Source: Gymnorhina tibicen | Taxonomy: Eukaryota; Chordata; Aves; Passeriformes; Artamidae | DNA: 64,000 bases | Assembly (NCBI GenBank): GCA_013399875.1 | Contig: VXAZ01007605.1 | Location: 358,217 to 422,216, forward strand | Direction of reading: 5' to 3' | Part shown: one piece after another, positions 33,698 to 45,270 of the stretch | Position numbering within the stretch: the first letter of the stretch is position 1 | Layout: the number at the start of each line of letters is the position of its first letter | The notes under the pieces: generated by a model | Database searches by the model: none | Told to the model about the DNA's origin: nothing | The model's input: the letters and a program-made list of their open reading frames with translations, nothing else | Made by a program: the position numbers and the translations under genes

Positions 33698-36003
33698 AGA
33701 TCATGACGGCGAAGGTGTTTTTCTGGGAAGGATGGAGGCAAGCTGATCCAGGCTCGTTTTTCCATGGCTTTTAGCTGCTCTCAGGGCTGGAAGAAGGGAG
33801 GGTGTGATCTGCGTTGGCATCTCAGCAGATGCCTGGGAATTATCCCAGCAATTCCCTCTCCTCCAGATGTGATAAGAGATTTCAGGCTGCTGCTTCCTAA
33901 ATCAGCATCCCGGAAGGGATGCTGCTGCTCCATGGGGCTTCTTCCGTGGCTTCCGTCAGCCACAAGTTGAAGGGAAAACCCAAAAATTCCTCCTCGTTGG
34001 AAATGTCCCCCACCCCCAAACTACTTCTCCTGCCTGCGCTCATCAGACAACTGCAGGGATCAAAGAGGTTTCACATTTTTGTTGTTGTTTTTCAGTTTGG
34101 GGACTTCTTTCCCTAAAATTCATCAAGCCCCTAAAGCCAGTGCAATAGGAATTGCTGAGCGAGGGAATTGTTTAGTGCAGCTCCTTGGAGGGACTCTTGT
34201 TTTACGTGGAAAATGTGTTGATTTGGGCAGGTGCCAACCAGGAAATTCCAAAAAGCTGGAGATGGCCCCGTTAACAAACAGTTTAACCAGCCTCAGATGT
34301 CCCTTCGCTATCGGAATAGGGAGCACGTGGTCCTGGAAATAATGAGATAATTAACAAATACACAGAAATTAAACCCTTCGGCTGCCTCTGGGAAACCCTG
34401 AATCCAGTGGTTCCAGCTGAAGTCTCCCAGTTGCCCCCATTTGCCCCGGAATGGGCGTTTTTCCAGCAGCCCGTCGGGATCCGAGGTTGGATTTTGCGTC
34501 TCGTGTGTGTCACGCTTGAATCCTGCACTTTCCTCCTGAGGAAAAGCTGGATGAGAGGCGGAGGCTAAACAGGGATGCTGCTGCTCCGAGGCACAAGGAG
34601 TTGGCAGGAGGAGGGATGTGGTTGGGAAAAGTGGGAGAGACGAGTGCCCATCCAAGGAGAGCTGCGCTTCCCTCTTCTCTTGCCTGACCCCTGTCCTGCT
34701 GCTGCCTCTTCATTCCTGGAGCCTGAAAGCTGAGGGAAGAAGGAATTGAGGCAGGAAAATCTCGGGAGAACTCAAAGCAGGGAGCCTGGAGTTGGGTTTT
34801 CCATCTCTCCTTTGGTGTCCCGGTAATCACGACCCCGTTTAAGGAGGAGGCTGCTGGGAGCTCTCGTGGGTTTTAAGGAAATCAGGTCACTTGTCCCTGT
34901 GCCAAAAAGATGAATCCAGGAGTCCCACTCTGGGCACCCAGCCATGGGAGTGTTGTCCCAGTTTTTCATTCTTGTATCAGGGCTTCCATTCCTGGGGCTG
35001 GGATCAACACATGGATCTGGACATGTGTGTGTGTGTGTTTTCCCGTTAGAGGGAGGAGGAGGGAGAGCGGTGTCCAAAGGAGGTGCCTTCAAAGTCACGA
35101 GGATTGGGAAGGGTCTTCTCCCACCTTCCATGGTGGTGGGAAGGATTGGAGATGCCAGGGATGAGGGATGTCCCCTATCCCATAGCTTGATGCCGGGATC
35201 TTGGGGCGGAATTGTCTGGGATCTGGAGGGGATTCCTGCAGCCTTCTGCGCTTCACGGATCTCCACCCGGAGCATCCATCTCTCCTGGAGCATGGATCGG
35301 GAGCAGTGCACCCCCTGAGCCTGGGAGGGAGCAGTGAGCCGTGCACTTGAGCATCTTCAGCCCTTTCCGCGTGCAGCTCCAGCGTCGCTGTTTGACCTCG
35401 AGCAATTTGGGGACTTTGGAGCCATTTTTAGCTGCCGAGGGGAAGGGAGGGAGAGAGAAATTCCAGGAGGTTGGAGTGGCATCCCCGACACAATGGGAAC
35501 TTTTCTTAGCAATTTTCCACTGTGCTGCAAATGGCAAAGATCACGGAGATATTTGCGTGTCTCAGACCGTCCTGGGGAATTAACTTCCCCCGTGTTTGGG
35601 TAACAACTTTCACACCACAGTAATTTCAGCGCTGGGAGAGGGAGATCTTTGTTCTCACCTGGTGTTCAACCTCCAAAAAACACCCCCAGGTTTGAGAAGC
35701 TGGATCCCTCTGTGGGATCAAGAGGAGGTGGCAGGTGGGCAGTGCCTTTGCTCTGAGCTTGACTGCACCCCTCAGCCCAGGGGATCCGTGTGCATTCCTG
35801 GCTGGAGTGACAATAAGGACGGTTTTTGCTCGGGGATAAGTCAGGATTGGACCAGATTTAGGCTTGGCTCTGTGCAGGACGTGCAGCTCTTGATGGCCTG
35901 AAAGTAATTAGCCCAAGGAAATGAGGCAGAACCAAGTGGGACTCGCTGCAGCTTCCAGGACCATTGGATCAGGCTCTCCTTGACTCCGGGCCGTGGCCCT
36001 GCT
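33698..36003. other. Unique sequence, nothing recognised
   Basis: A (TG)7-8 run lies at 35024-35038. No gene identified. Confidence 0.5.
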
Positions 36004-36137
36004 GGGGTTTTCTCCCCACCCCAGTTTGAGATTTGGCCTGGGTCTGGAAAACTGGGTTTTCTCCCCACCCCAGTTTGAGATTTGGCCTGGGTCTGGAAAA
36101 CTGGGTTTTCTCCCCACCCCAGTTTGAGATTTGGCCG
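36004..36137. repeat. 49-bp tandem repeat, about 2.7 copies
   Basis: TTTTCTCCCCACCCCAG starts at 36008, 36057 and 36106, exactly 49 bp apart. The units end GGTCTGGAAAACTGGG and appear nearly identical, implying a recent duplication. The last unit ends in ATTTGGCCGCAGG. Confidence 0.96.
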
Positions 36138-36339
36138 CAGGGGGAGTTGTGTGGTCTGGATGGAGCTGCCATGGGCATGGGACCTGCAGCATCCCCAAAG
36201 CACTGGCTGAGGGCAGGGTGGAGGCTCAGAGGGTCCTGCCTCTCCTTGTCTTCCCAGGAGGGGGGGTTTGGCCCCTTCTCCCAGGGAACAAGGGCTCTGT
36301 GAAGGTGCTCAAGCTCTAGGATGAGCCTCCTTGTGCCTG
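36138..36339. other. Unique spacer
   Basis: Nothing recognised between the 49-bp array and a CR1 copy. Confidence 0.4.
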
Positions 36340-36587
36340 TAAACGGAAAGAAGGTGGTTTTAGATGGGATGTTGGGAAGGAATTCCTGGCTGTGAGGTGG
36401 TGAGGCCCTGGCAGAGGTTGCCCAGAGAAGCTGTGGCTGCCCCTGGATCCCTGGCAGTGTCCAAGGCCAGGCTGGACGGGGCTTGGAGCAGCCTGGGACA
36501 GCGGAAGGTGTCCCTGCCTATGGATGGGAGTTGGAACGAGACGAGCTTTTAGATCTTTTCCAACCCAAGCCATTCCAGGATTCCATC
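36340..36587 (+). mobile_element. CR1 LINE fragment (sense), well preserved
   Basis: AACGGAAAGAAGGTGGTTTT, AGATGGGATGTTGGGAAGG, AATTCCTGGCTGTGAGGTGG, TGAGGCCCTGG, GTTGCCCAGAGAAGCTGTGG, CTGCCCCTGGATCCCTGGCA, AAGGCCAGGCTGGACGGGGC, AGCAGCCTGGGACAGCGG and TCTTTTCCAACCCAAGCC, with tail ATTCCAGGATTCC. All landmarks of the common CR1 3' segment are present in order. Confidence 0.95.
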
Positions 36588-38654
36588 GATACAAACCAGG
36601 TGCTGTATGAATAGGACACCTCTGCTCTGCTGGTCCCAAGCCCCATTCCTGATGCACAAGCCCAAGGCAAAAGGCACATTCCCGACAGCGGGAAGGTCGG
36701 AATGGCGCTCGGGCTGCAGAGCATCTGTTTGTCCGTCCTGCTCCCAGAAGAGTCCTTCACGTTTGTTCCATCTGGACAACAAATGGGCCCTCCTGGGGGA
36801 GCTCGGGTTTGACCTCTGCTCCTTTCGTGGAAGAACAAATCGAAGACAAACGTGGAACATTTGCTCTGGGAATCTCGTGTCAGCGCCACGGGGAGGTCGG
36901 GAGCTGGCTTGGCTGTCCTGCCGCTGCTGCCACGGATTTACGGAGACGTGGATGGAAATGCACGGCCTGGAGTCCATTCCTCGTGTTTGGCTAAGGCTGG
37001 GGGAGGCAGGGCCTGCCTTTGGAGCAGGGGAATTGAGGGTGTTGTGAGTTTGGGTCCGTGGTTATCGGTGTCAGAGGACAACGGGCTCCTCCAGGGCACC
37101 GTCACCACCGGGATCCGCCGCGGGTCCGCGCGCTCGTGGCTTGAGCTGCTGGATGGAGATGGATCAAATAGCACAATTAATTGCATTTATTAAGTAATTG
37201 GGTGCTTTATGCCCCCTTTGCCTTGCACCCACGGCGCTGATGCTGAGCTCTGCACAGACTCTTGCACGGGCAGGGCCTGGATCCAGCCTTTCCTTTGGAT
37301 TATGGGTTTGGACCGGCAAGTTTCACTTTTTTGGGCTGGTCCATGGTTCTCTTCCAGTTCCCGCTGGTTCCTCCAGACAGGCCTGGGGGCCTTTCCTTTT
37401 GTGCCAAAAAATGGAGCTTTGACAGTCAACCAAAACAACTCCATCCCCTGGCACTCCTGGAAAATTAAGGAATGTCTCCCTTTTTTTGTTGTTACTTGTG
37501 ACACGACTTTGGTTTAGAACACAAAGCCTGGTCTGCATCCTGCCGCTCCAACGCTGTCCCAGATTTTGGCAGCAGATCTGGTGGCACATGGTCCCAAGCA
37601 GATGGGTTTAGTTAGGCCAGACTCAGTGGCAGATCCTTGGGATGCCCGATCCCTGCCTCATTCCCTCCTTTCTTCGGTCATCAATGAAGCCATTGAGAGA
37701 ACCTTTAATGAATAAACAACAAAAAAGCATCTTTGGACAGACAGTGGGGTGGAAAATGACTCATGGGAAAACAGGGATAAAGTCCACTCCAGGATTAGGC
37801 ATTCCATGTGTCAAGTTTCTGTTGGGGCTCCAGGAATGCTGTGGTTTTTCTCTCAGGATGATGCCAGCGTGGAATGATGTCAGTGTGGAGTATTTGGTCA
37901 GGAGGAGCTGATGGAGCCTGGTGGTTACTCACAAATATGGGTCTCTCAGCATCTGGAAAATCCGTGACCAGCGCTTTTTGGGAGGCTCCAGGCAATTATT
38001 GCCATCAGTGTTTCCAGCCTGGCTGAACGCCGTGAAAACTGCTGGAGTCATGCTTGCTCTCCTCCTTCCTTTCCCTTCCCTTCCCTTCATTTTTGTAGGA
38101 CCTACTTTTTTCCCTCTGGATCGGGTGCAAGCGAACTGGGCAGGCTTCTCTGTGTTGGTTTAGTCCTTCCAAAGGATGGATCCAGTCCTGGAGGAGCCAG
38201 TCCTGGGAGGAACGTGCGTGGTATTGATGGGAATGAAGAGCAAAATCCTTAAGGGATGGAGGAAAAGCAGGAGGGGGAATATCCTGCACAGTTGAAGCTG
38301 GGGACCCAGTGGGTGGTGGGCACCAAAAAGGCTTTGGGAGGAGAAACCTTAACCCATCAACCCTTGATCCTCCCGTGTATTAGCGGGAAAAGGGACATTT
38401 CTAGGGGCACTTGGACTCCTTCTGGCAGCTCATCCGCAGAGTTAAGGAGATTCCTGAGGGGGATGGTGCCCAGTTTCCCTTTCCTTGTTTTCAGCGCCGT
38501 GATCCCTAAACCCACTGCTGCATCCAGTTTTTTAGGAGGTGCTTCCTTCCCGTTATTTATGTGAGCTGATCGTTAGAAAGGGAGAAGAAAAAAAACACTT
38601 TCCAAGTTTTGTCTGCCAAAACTTTCTCCTGAAGTGCCCACGAGCCTGCCTGGA
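36588..38654. other. Unique sequence, nothing recognised
   Basis: An AT-rich spot at 37160-37215 has CAATTAATTGCATTTATTAA and GTAATTGGG. A (CCCTT)n run lies near 38064-38088. No gene identified. Confidence 0.5.
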
Positions 38655-38804
38655 GCAGGGATTAATTAATGAGAAATTAATTCGTTTTAATTTTTCTTAC
38701 CATGGCAGTCTCTACCTGCTGCGTAATTGACATTAACACCAAATTAATGCAAATTACAAATATAAGCCCCTAGAGTGTTTGTAAATATTATCAATAAATT
38801 ATTG
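38655..38804. promoter_or_regulatory. Candidate enhancer: octamer, forkhead and homeodomain motifs
   Basis: A perfect POU octamer ATGCAAAT lies at 38747-38754 inside AAATTAATGCAAATTACA. GATTAATTAATGAG and AATTAATTCG occur at 38660-38690, GCGTAATTGACATTAAC at 38721-38737, and forkhead-type TGTTTGTAAATATTATC and CAATAAATTATT at 38777-38804. An antisense CR1 copy begins exactly at the right edge. It is among the densest developmental-type motif clusters I found. Activity is inferred. Confidence 0.35.
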
Positions 38805-38905
38805 GGGAATCCTGGAATGGTTTGGGCTGGAAGGGACCTAAAATCTCATCCCATCCCACCCCCTGCCATGGGAAGGGACAATTCCCACTATCCCAGGTTG
38901 CAGAG
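38805..38905 (-). mobile_element. Short CR1 3' end (antisense)
   Basis: GAATCCTGGAATGGTTTGGG, CTGGAAGGGACCTAAAATC, CCCCCTGCCATGGG and CCACTATCCCAGGTTGC. About 100 bp, 5'-truncated. It abuts the AT-rich motif cluster at its 3' side. Confidence 0.92.
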
Positions 38906-40904
38906 TTGTTGTTGTTAACACATAGATGCGGGAAGATGTGGGAAAAGGAGGGAAGAGCCACCAGTTGGGCTCATTCCCAGGGGCTCCCAGTGCTGGGATG
39001 AGCGGCTGCATTCCCGGGATGGGGCAGCATCCAGGTGGTGCAGGAATAACGTGGCCCGAGGGCAGCATCAGCTGGGAAAAGCCCTTCTGGGCACATCCCA
39101 TCACGGGAATGGCATGTGCCATTCCTTCCATCCAGTTATTCTTCATGGGCTCGTTGACCTGGAACTAAACTCCTGGGAGACCCGGGATTCCAGCCTGTCC
39201 CGCTCCGAGCAGGGAGCGATGAGGCTCCGGGGCAAGGGCCAGACGTGTGGGGGGAAGCCAGCTTGCCGTTCCCATGGATGTTTTTAGGGGATTAAGGAGG
39301 GAACGATCGCTCTCCGGGCCTGTCTCAAGGCTGAGGAATTACCTGGAGGGCCCGCTGGGATCCGCTTTTGGATGAGTGGAGATTTTTTCCTATGTGCAGC
39401 GACAGGAGGCGAGTCCGGCGGGCTGGAAGCGGCCCCGGAGCTGTCAGAGGAGTGGTGGTTGCTCCCCGTGGCTCCGTGGGAAGCTGATCCATGGCCGGCT
39501 GCACCGGGAGCTGGGAACAGCTCCGCCCCTTGCCATGGACAGACCTTCCACGGGGAGCCTGGGGACAGGGGACACCCGGCCTGTGCCTCGAACTCTGGCT
39601 GCTGCACCCCTTGGCTTTGGAGAGGAACGGAGGAAGAGGAGGAATTAGTGAAAATTCCTGCCTTTCCTGAGGGTCAGTGTTGCCTGACCCCCGGGAGATG
39701 CCCACACGAAGCACGGGGAAGGTGGTGTCGGAGAGGAGCCATTTGGGTCTCCACCACTTAGGTCATCCCCGTGGGTCTGGAGGAACCACCCCTCCCAAGG
39801 GCCTGGCTGGGAACTGGAACCGTGGGAAGTGTTTGGGGAAAGAACTGGAATCTGGGGGCGCTCTGAGGAGCCCTAATTCCATCCACAGCATCATCCCAGC
39901 TGTGTAACTTGCTGGGAAACCCTTCCCAGCCCCATTCCCGGAGGACAGAGATCAGTTCCACTGTCACGAGGGACTTTTGCTCTGCCTCGCAGCTTTTTCT
40001 CCTCACATTCCTCAGGTGCTTTGCCTTGTCGCTGTTCCATTGCTGATATCCCTGGATAAAGAGAAAAGTGGGAAAACAGAAGAGCAGCAGCACGGATCTT
40101 TCTGTTCACTAAAAAAATTGGCTTAATGGGGTTTTTTTTTTGTTCATCCCAAAGGTGTCCAGGGCCAGATGAGGGGCTGGGACTGGAGCAGGAGCCTGGA
40201 TTAACACCGAGGCCATCCCAGACAGAGCCGCTTCCCACCGGAGCGTGGATCCGGCCGAGGACGGTAAGGAAACAGCTCCTTATTTTTTCCTGGATTGGTA
40301 AATCAAGTAATGCAGTGGGGAAGCATCTTCCACGTCGTGGACTTTGCTTGTGAGGTTTTGGTTGTTGTCAGCCCCCCTGGCTGCTCCCTGGTTCCTGCAT
40401 CCGTAAGGACTGAGCCGTTCTTTCCCGACGGATCTGTTGATCGTGCGGTTTTAGGGCGTGATGCCTTTTATAGGGCGAGCCCAAATTATCCTGCGCCTTC
40501 CCAAACAATTCCCCTGTAGGAACCTGTGAAATCCAGCGCTCGAATCCCGCGTTTGGGAAGCAGGGAGTATCTCGGGTGGAATCTTGGCCGCTGGGGTTGG
40601 ATGTGTGACGCTGTTTCTGGGTTTTCCTGGCTGCTCCGGGAGAGAGCCGAGCTCGAGGTCCCGTGTGTGGGACACTCTCCGTGTTTTCGGGGTGGAAGGA
40701 TGTGTTTGCAGCCCAAAACCCCACCTCATTTTTCCTTGTGCTGTATCATTCCCCATCCAGCATCCCAGGCTGCCCGGTTTCCAAATCCAGGATTTTATGG
40801 CAGTTCTTTCCTGCAGGAAAAAGGAAAATGGGGTGGGGGGGGAGGGGAGAACCGAATAATTCTGAAAGTTGAACATCGCCGAGCAGCCCCCAAGCAAGGG
40901 GTGC
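38906..40904. other. Unique sequence, nothing firm
   Basis: A G-run lies at 40830-40849. At 40152-40262 an acceptor-like T-run/CAAAG and a donor-like GACG|GTAAGG bracket an open segment of about 37 codons (Pro/Gly/Glu-rich). No homology is recognised, so it is not called an exon. Confidence 0.45.
40830..40849 (+). repeat. G-quadruplex-prone G-run
   Basis: Four-G, eight-G and four-G tracts separated by single T or A bases. Confidence 0.8.
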
Positions 40905-41130
40905 TCCTCCAGCGGCCTCAAGGTGTGCCAGGGGAGGTTTGGGTTGGATTTTAGGGAAAATCTCTGCGTGGAAAGGCCTGGTGGAATCCCCATCCCTGCG
41001 GGGATCTAAGAGCCATGCGGATGTGGCACTCGGGGACGCGGTCAGCGGTGGCCTCGGCAGCGCCGAGGGAACGATGGGTTGGACTCAGATCTCAGAGGGC
41101 TGCCCCCATTTTAAGTGATTCCATGATTTT
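40905..41130 (+). mobile_element. CR1 LINE fragment (sense, third 3'-end type)
   Basis: GCGGCCTCAAGGTGTGCC, AGGGGAGGTTTGGGTTGG, ATTTTAGGGAAAATCTCTGC, GTGGAAAGG, TGGAATCCCCATCCCTG, GCGGATGTGGCACTCGGGG, ACGCGGTCAGCGGTGGCC and GGTTGGACTCAGATCTCAGA, with tail GATTCCATGATT. This is the GGACTCGATGATCT-type CR1 end. Its CpG content suggests that hypermethylation has not fully eroded it, or gene conversion toward GC. Confidence 0.92.
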
Positions 41131-43496
41131 AAGAAAATTTGGGAGAGAGGTGGCGGTTTGTGGAGGATCCTGCGCTGTGCAGAGGTTTCGGACCTGGGCG
41201 GGTCTCGTGGGCGACCCTAAAAAAGCCCCAAACCGGGATGCGCTTGGGAACAGGCACAAAAAGCCATGGAAAAAAGAACCACTTCCCTTCCCGGCTCCTC
41301 GGGAGTTGGAACTGGCGTGGAGAAAGATGTTGTGAGTTACTGGTGATGAATGAGGCTCTGGCAGCCCCATTAATCAGCGCTAATCATCGGGGTTGTTCGG
41401 GGAGCGGGAATTCGGCCGGGCCGGGGCTGATTCCCGCGTGGAACAAACGGCTTTATCGGGATCGGCTCCGCAGTTGGACGGGAATCCGGTGCCTGATGTT
41501 TGCTTGACCGTCTGATGACTCGGGAAAATCAGGAGGGCCCGGCAGAGCTTTTGCTGGCATGGGGAGCTGCGGGGAATCCTTCCAAAAGCGGCTCCAGAGG
41601 CGGGCTCACATCCGCGTTGGTTCTTGGGGGGGGGGTTTTCCCGGGATTTGTAGCTCTGATTTAGATTTCTCTGCTTCTGCTGAGTGTGTGTGTTGGCATC
41701 TGGGCACCTCTGTGGTCTAGAGGTGTGATTCCGAGAGGATGATTTGTTCCAAGTGATTGCTCCGTGGATATCCTCCCTCCAGAGGCTCCACGTCAATTCT
41801 GCGTCGTTCCCGCTCCTAAATCCCTGTAAAGGATCTTTGCTTGTTCAGGAAAATCCCTCTCCTGCCTTGCAAAACGTAGGTGTGACAGAAAAGATCATTC
41901 CAAAGGTTTTATCCATCTTTACTCCTTTAAAACCAGGGAAACTCCTCATCCAGGAGACTGGAGAGGGATTCAAGGTCAAAAGCACCGGGTGGATTCCCAT
42001 TTTATGGTCCACCAGTTTCAGGGACAACTTCCATGCCGAGAATTCCCATGCAGCCCAGTGAAAGGATTTCTCGGTGCAGTTAGAGACTCCCAGGATACCG
42101 GAGTTATGGAAAAGCTGAACGTTTTGTGCCCTTTTTGCACAGATCTCCTTGCGCCTGCAAAAGGACCGGGAAACTCCGTAGTGAGCCCTGATCCCTGGAT
42201 CGTCTGTTCCGAAAACAGGGCTGGGTGGGCAGGAAGACAGGAGGAGGGGGATAAAAAGTTGCATCCCAGTTTATACCGCAGGGCTGGGGAAGGTTGGTGG
42301 GAACACCGGAGCGGCCGAGCCACCGGGAATCACAATTTTAGGGAAGCAGCAGCCCAGGAGCAGCTCTTGGCCAGGGGTGGTTCTGCCAACGACAATCCAC
42401 GTGAATTTGCGGTGGAATTGGGACTGAGGTGCAGAAAAATGAGGAATCGGGGAAGAAAAGTGCCGCTAAAGTGCCGTGGAAATCCCGGCTCCCTTCCCAG
42501 CCCTGCCTCCATCCCTGCGAAAGACCCGTTGCGGATCCAAGGCTCGGCTTTGGGGTTTTCCCTTTGTCTCGGCGCTCCGGGGACCTTTCAGCCGTGCAGT
42601 TCCCGAGGCTGGTTTGCTCTCCCGAAGAGCTGACAGCGGGATGTATCCCTGAAATCAGCACTCTGGATTGTGCTGTTTGTGTAACAACCTTCCCTCGCTT
42701 CGCAGTGCTTGGGTCCGGCTGTCGTGCTTGGCGTTAAATTCCCGTTATTTTGGGAAGTTCCTTTCCACGCCGCCTCCTCCCACTTGCCTTCCTGTGAGTG
42801 AGGAGGGTGGCTTTGGATCCAGGTTTTCCTCCCCTCCTCCCTGCTCCTGCGTTGCAATTTTTCCCTTCCTGGCTTGAGAGCGGCTTCCAAATTCTGCCTC
42901 TCGGAGCGTGAAAATCCACCCTGGAATGAGAGGCTTTCTCCGGGAAACCCCAAAATCTTCCTGCTGCCGTGGGAAAGATGCTCCAGACCCTCATCCCTTC
43001 GTAGCTTTGGGATACCCCGAAATCCAGTCCCTTGCAGAACATCCCGGGATGGTGGTGGGCACCAAGGTTCGAGGACCTCTTGGCCTCTGTCCGTGCGTCC
43101 TGGCAAACGATGGCTCCAGGGGCGGCATTTGGGATCCAGGGGTGGGATTTTCCCGGTGTGGGATCCAGCGGGGGCTGAATCCGGGAAGGGGCAGCGGGAC
43201 CGAGCCCTGCCACAGCAGCCCTGCTCCACCTGGAGGTGAAAGCAAATTCCAGCCGAGCTCGGGGCCGGCTGGGATTGGTACGGGAGCAGCTCATCCCAAA
43301 AAAACCTAAGGGGAGAGATTCCCCTGGTGTCGGCCTGGAAGCGGGGTTACCCTGAGGAAAGGAATCCGTGGTGGGAAAGCAGAGGGATGTGGGGGTGTGA
43401 GGAGCTGTTCTGCTGGGAGAGGAGGCTCCGGGATCCATCCCAGTCCCTGCTCCTTCTGCCGGGACACTGCGGAGCTCTTTGGGTCCAGGGTGAGGA
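41131..43496. other. Unique sequence, nothing recognised
   Basis: A G10 run lies at 41626-41635. No named repeat or gene. Open frames are mirror frames without domains. Confidence 0.5.
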
Positions 43497-43703
43497 CTGG
43501 AATTAGGGATCTCCCCTGGCTGGAATTAGGGATCTCCCCTGGCTGGAATTAGGGATCTCCTCTGGTTGGAATTCAGGATTTCCCCTGGCTGGAATTAGGG
43601 ATCTCCCCTGGCTGGAATTAGGGATATTCCTCTGATTGGAATTAGGGATCTCCCCTGGCTGGAATTAGGGATATTCCTCTGATTGGAATTACGGGATCTC
43701 CCT
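43497..43703. repeat. 23-bp minisatellite, about 8.5 copies
   Basis: Unit GGAATTAGGGATCTCCCCTGG plus CT, repeated head to tail. Two variant types alternate in the right half: AGGGATCTCCCCTGGCT and AGGGATATTCCTCTGATT. One unit reads ATTCAGGATTTCCCC. The alternation suggests a two-unit duplication within the array. Confidence 0.96.
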
Positions 43704-44034
43704 TCCCAGGGCACGGATTTCATTTGGGTTTGAGGGCTGAAGTTTTCGTGCTCCCGCTCCCCATTTGGAGCATTTGTCCCAAATATCCCTAATGAACCCA
43801 TCCCGAATTCCTGGTATTCACCCTTCGGCCTTCTCACCACTCACGGGTCATTTGCAGAATCCTCATTTTTCAGTTTGGAGCAATTTACGGGAGGGGAGTC
43901 GCCCAGATTAATTGGAATTACAATTCCAAGCGCTCAGGAATTTGGGGGAAGTTGGGGCCGTGGTTTGAGAGGGTTTTTGGGATCGCTGCTCCCCGTTAGC
44001 TCCAAAACACAGCAGTGAACGAGCCAGGGATTGG
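43704..44034. other. Unique spacer with inverted repeat
   Basis: Contains the perfect inverted repeat at 43912-43929. Nothing else recognised. Confidence 0.45.
43912..43929. other. Perfect inverted repeat TTGGAATT-AC-AATTCCAA
   Basis: Eight-base arms around AC, next to AGATTAA on the left. It is a possible dimeric-factor site or cruciform-prone spot. Confidence 0.5.
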
Positions 44035-44130
44035 ATCCCCGGAATCATGGAATGGTTTGGGTTGGAACTGGGTTAAAATTGATCTATTCCAACTCCACCT
44101 TCCACTGGGCCACGTCGTTCCTGCAATCCC
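44035..44130 (-). mobile_element. CR1 3' end (antisense), diverged
   Basis: CCCCGGAATCATGGAATGG, TTTGGGTTGGAACTGGG, TTAAAATTGATCTATTCC and AACTCCACCTTCCACTGG. The left 20 bases are canonical and the rest is diverged and deleted. An A16 tract follows directly (44131-44146). Confidence 0.75.
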
Positions 44131-44146
44131 AAAAAAAAAAAAAAAA
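44131..44146. repeat. Poly(A) tract, A16
   Basis: Sixteen A at the right border of a CR1 fragment. Confidence 0.9.
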
Positions 44147-45214
44147 CCACCCCTCTGCTCTCTCTGGAGATGTTCTACACTCAAATACTGCTCCGAGGGA
44201 AACGAATCCCGAATTTATGAGGAAAATCACCCAAAAATGGAGCCGTCGATCCTGCAAGGCTTCCAGGAAGTTGGCGCCAGTGGATTACCCCAAAATCGCC
44301 CTGCACGGAGCCCGGGTGTTCCCGGCGAGGGCTCGGAAAGCAGCGGAGGAGGCTTGGAGGCTTTTTTTTTTTTTTCCCCTCCTTTGGAAATTGAATGGAT
44401 CTCATCATTCCGCACAGCCCTGCTGGAAATGGGAAAGGACCTGCCTTGTCCAATTAGGAATTAGGAGGAGAGCAGCAGCAGGAAGGGAGCAAGATTTCTA
44501 TTTATATTTAAAAAAAAAAAAATAGGAAGGAATAAAAGTGAATTTGGTCTCGAGCTCCATGAAATGCTGCTGAAGTGGGAATTCTCTCCTGCTGAAGTGG
44601 GAATTCTCCCCAACACAGCAGTATTTGCTGGTGCCGAGAAAAATGCTGGGATTTTTTTTGCCAAAAACGAATTGAAAATGCGCCAGGGTGAGGATGGGGG
44701 GACAACCAGGAGGGGCGTGGTGGTGGTGGGGGCAGCTCTTCCAGAATCCAGGCCCACATTCCCCACAATCTGAGGAGAAGCCCCGTGCCTGATTTGGGAT
44801 GTTTAAGCGTTTACTGCTGCCTGAGGAAGCAGGAAATTCCTGCTGCTAAGGGGGAAGCACCGAGTTCCGCGGGACAGACGGGGAGGATGGAAGAGGTTTG
44901 GAAAGCGCCCGTGATCCTGATGGGATGGAGCAGCCTCTGGATGGTGATGGATCATCCCAAGGGCACGGCTGTGGAGCGGGGATATCCGACAGCTCGTGGA
45001 AAACTGGTCCAGCTGGTTTTGGGGTTGGAGGTGCCAGTGGCAGCTCCAGGCAGCTCTGGACCCCAGCCCGGAGCTTTTCCCAAACAAAGCTTTGGATTAT
45101 TGTAAAAATCACGGAGCTGGCTCCGGGTGGGCTCAGCCTTTGGAGTTCCTGAGCTGGGTTTTCCAGCCGGGCTCCAGTTCCTTCTGCTGGAATGTGCCCG
45201 TGCTGTCCCTGCCG
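44147..45214. other. Unique sequence with homopolymers
   Basis: T14 at 44362-44375, A13 at 44510-44522, and a direct repeat of TGCTGAAGTGGGAATTCTC at about 44565-44607 (two copies). No gene recognised. Confidence 0.5.
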
Positions 45215-45270
45215 AATCCTGGAATGGCAATCCTGGAATGGCAATCCTGGAATAGGAATCCTGGAATGGC
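45215..45270. repeat. 14-bp tandem repeat, 4 copies
   Basis: Exactly 56 bp: AATCCTGGAATGGC three times, with one variant unit AATCCTGGAATAGG in third place. The unit resembles the antisense CR1 tail (AATCCTGGAATGG), so it may have grown from a tail fragment. Confidence 0.93.
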
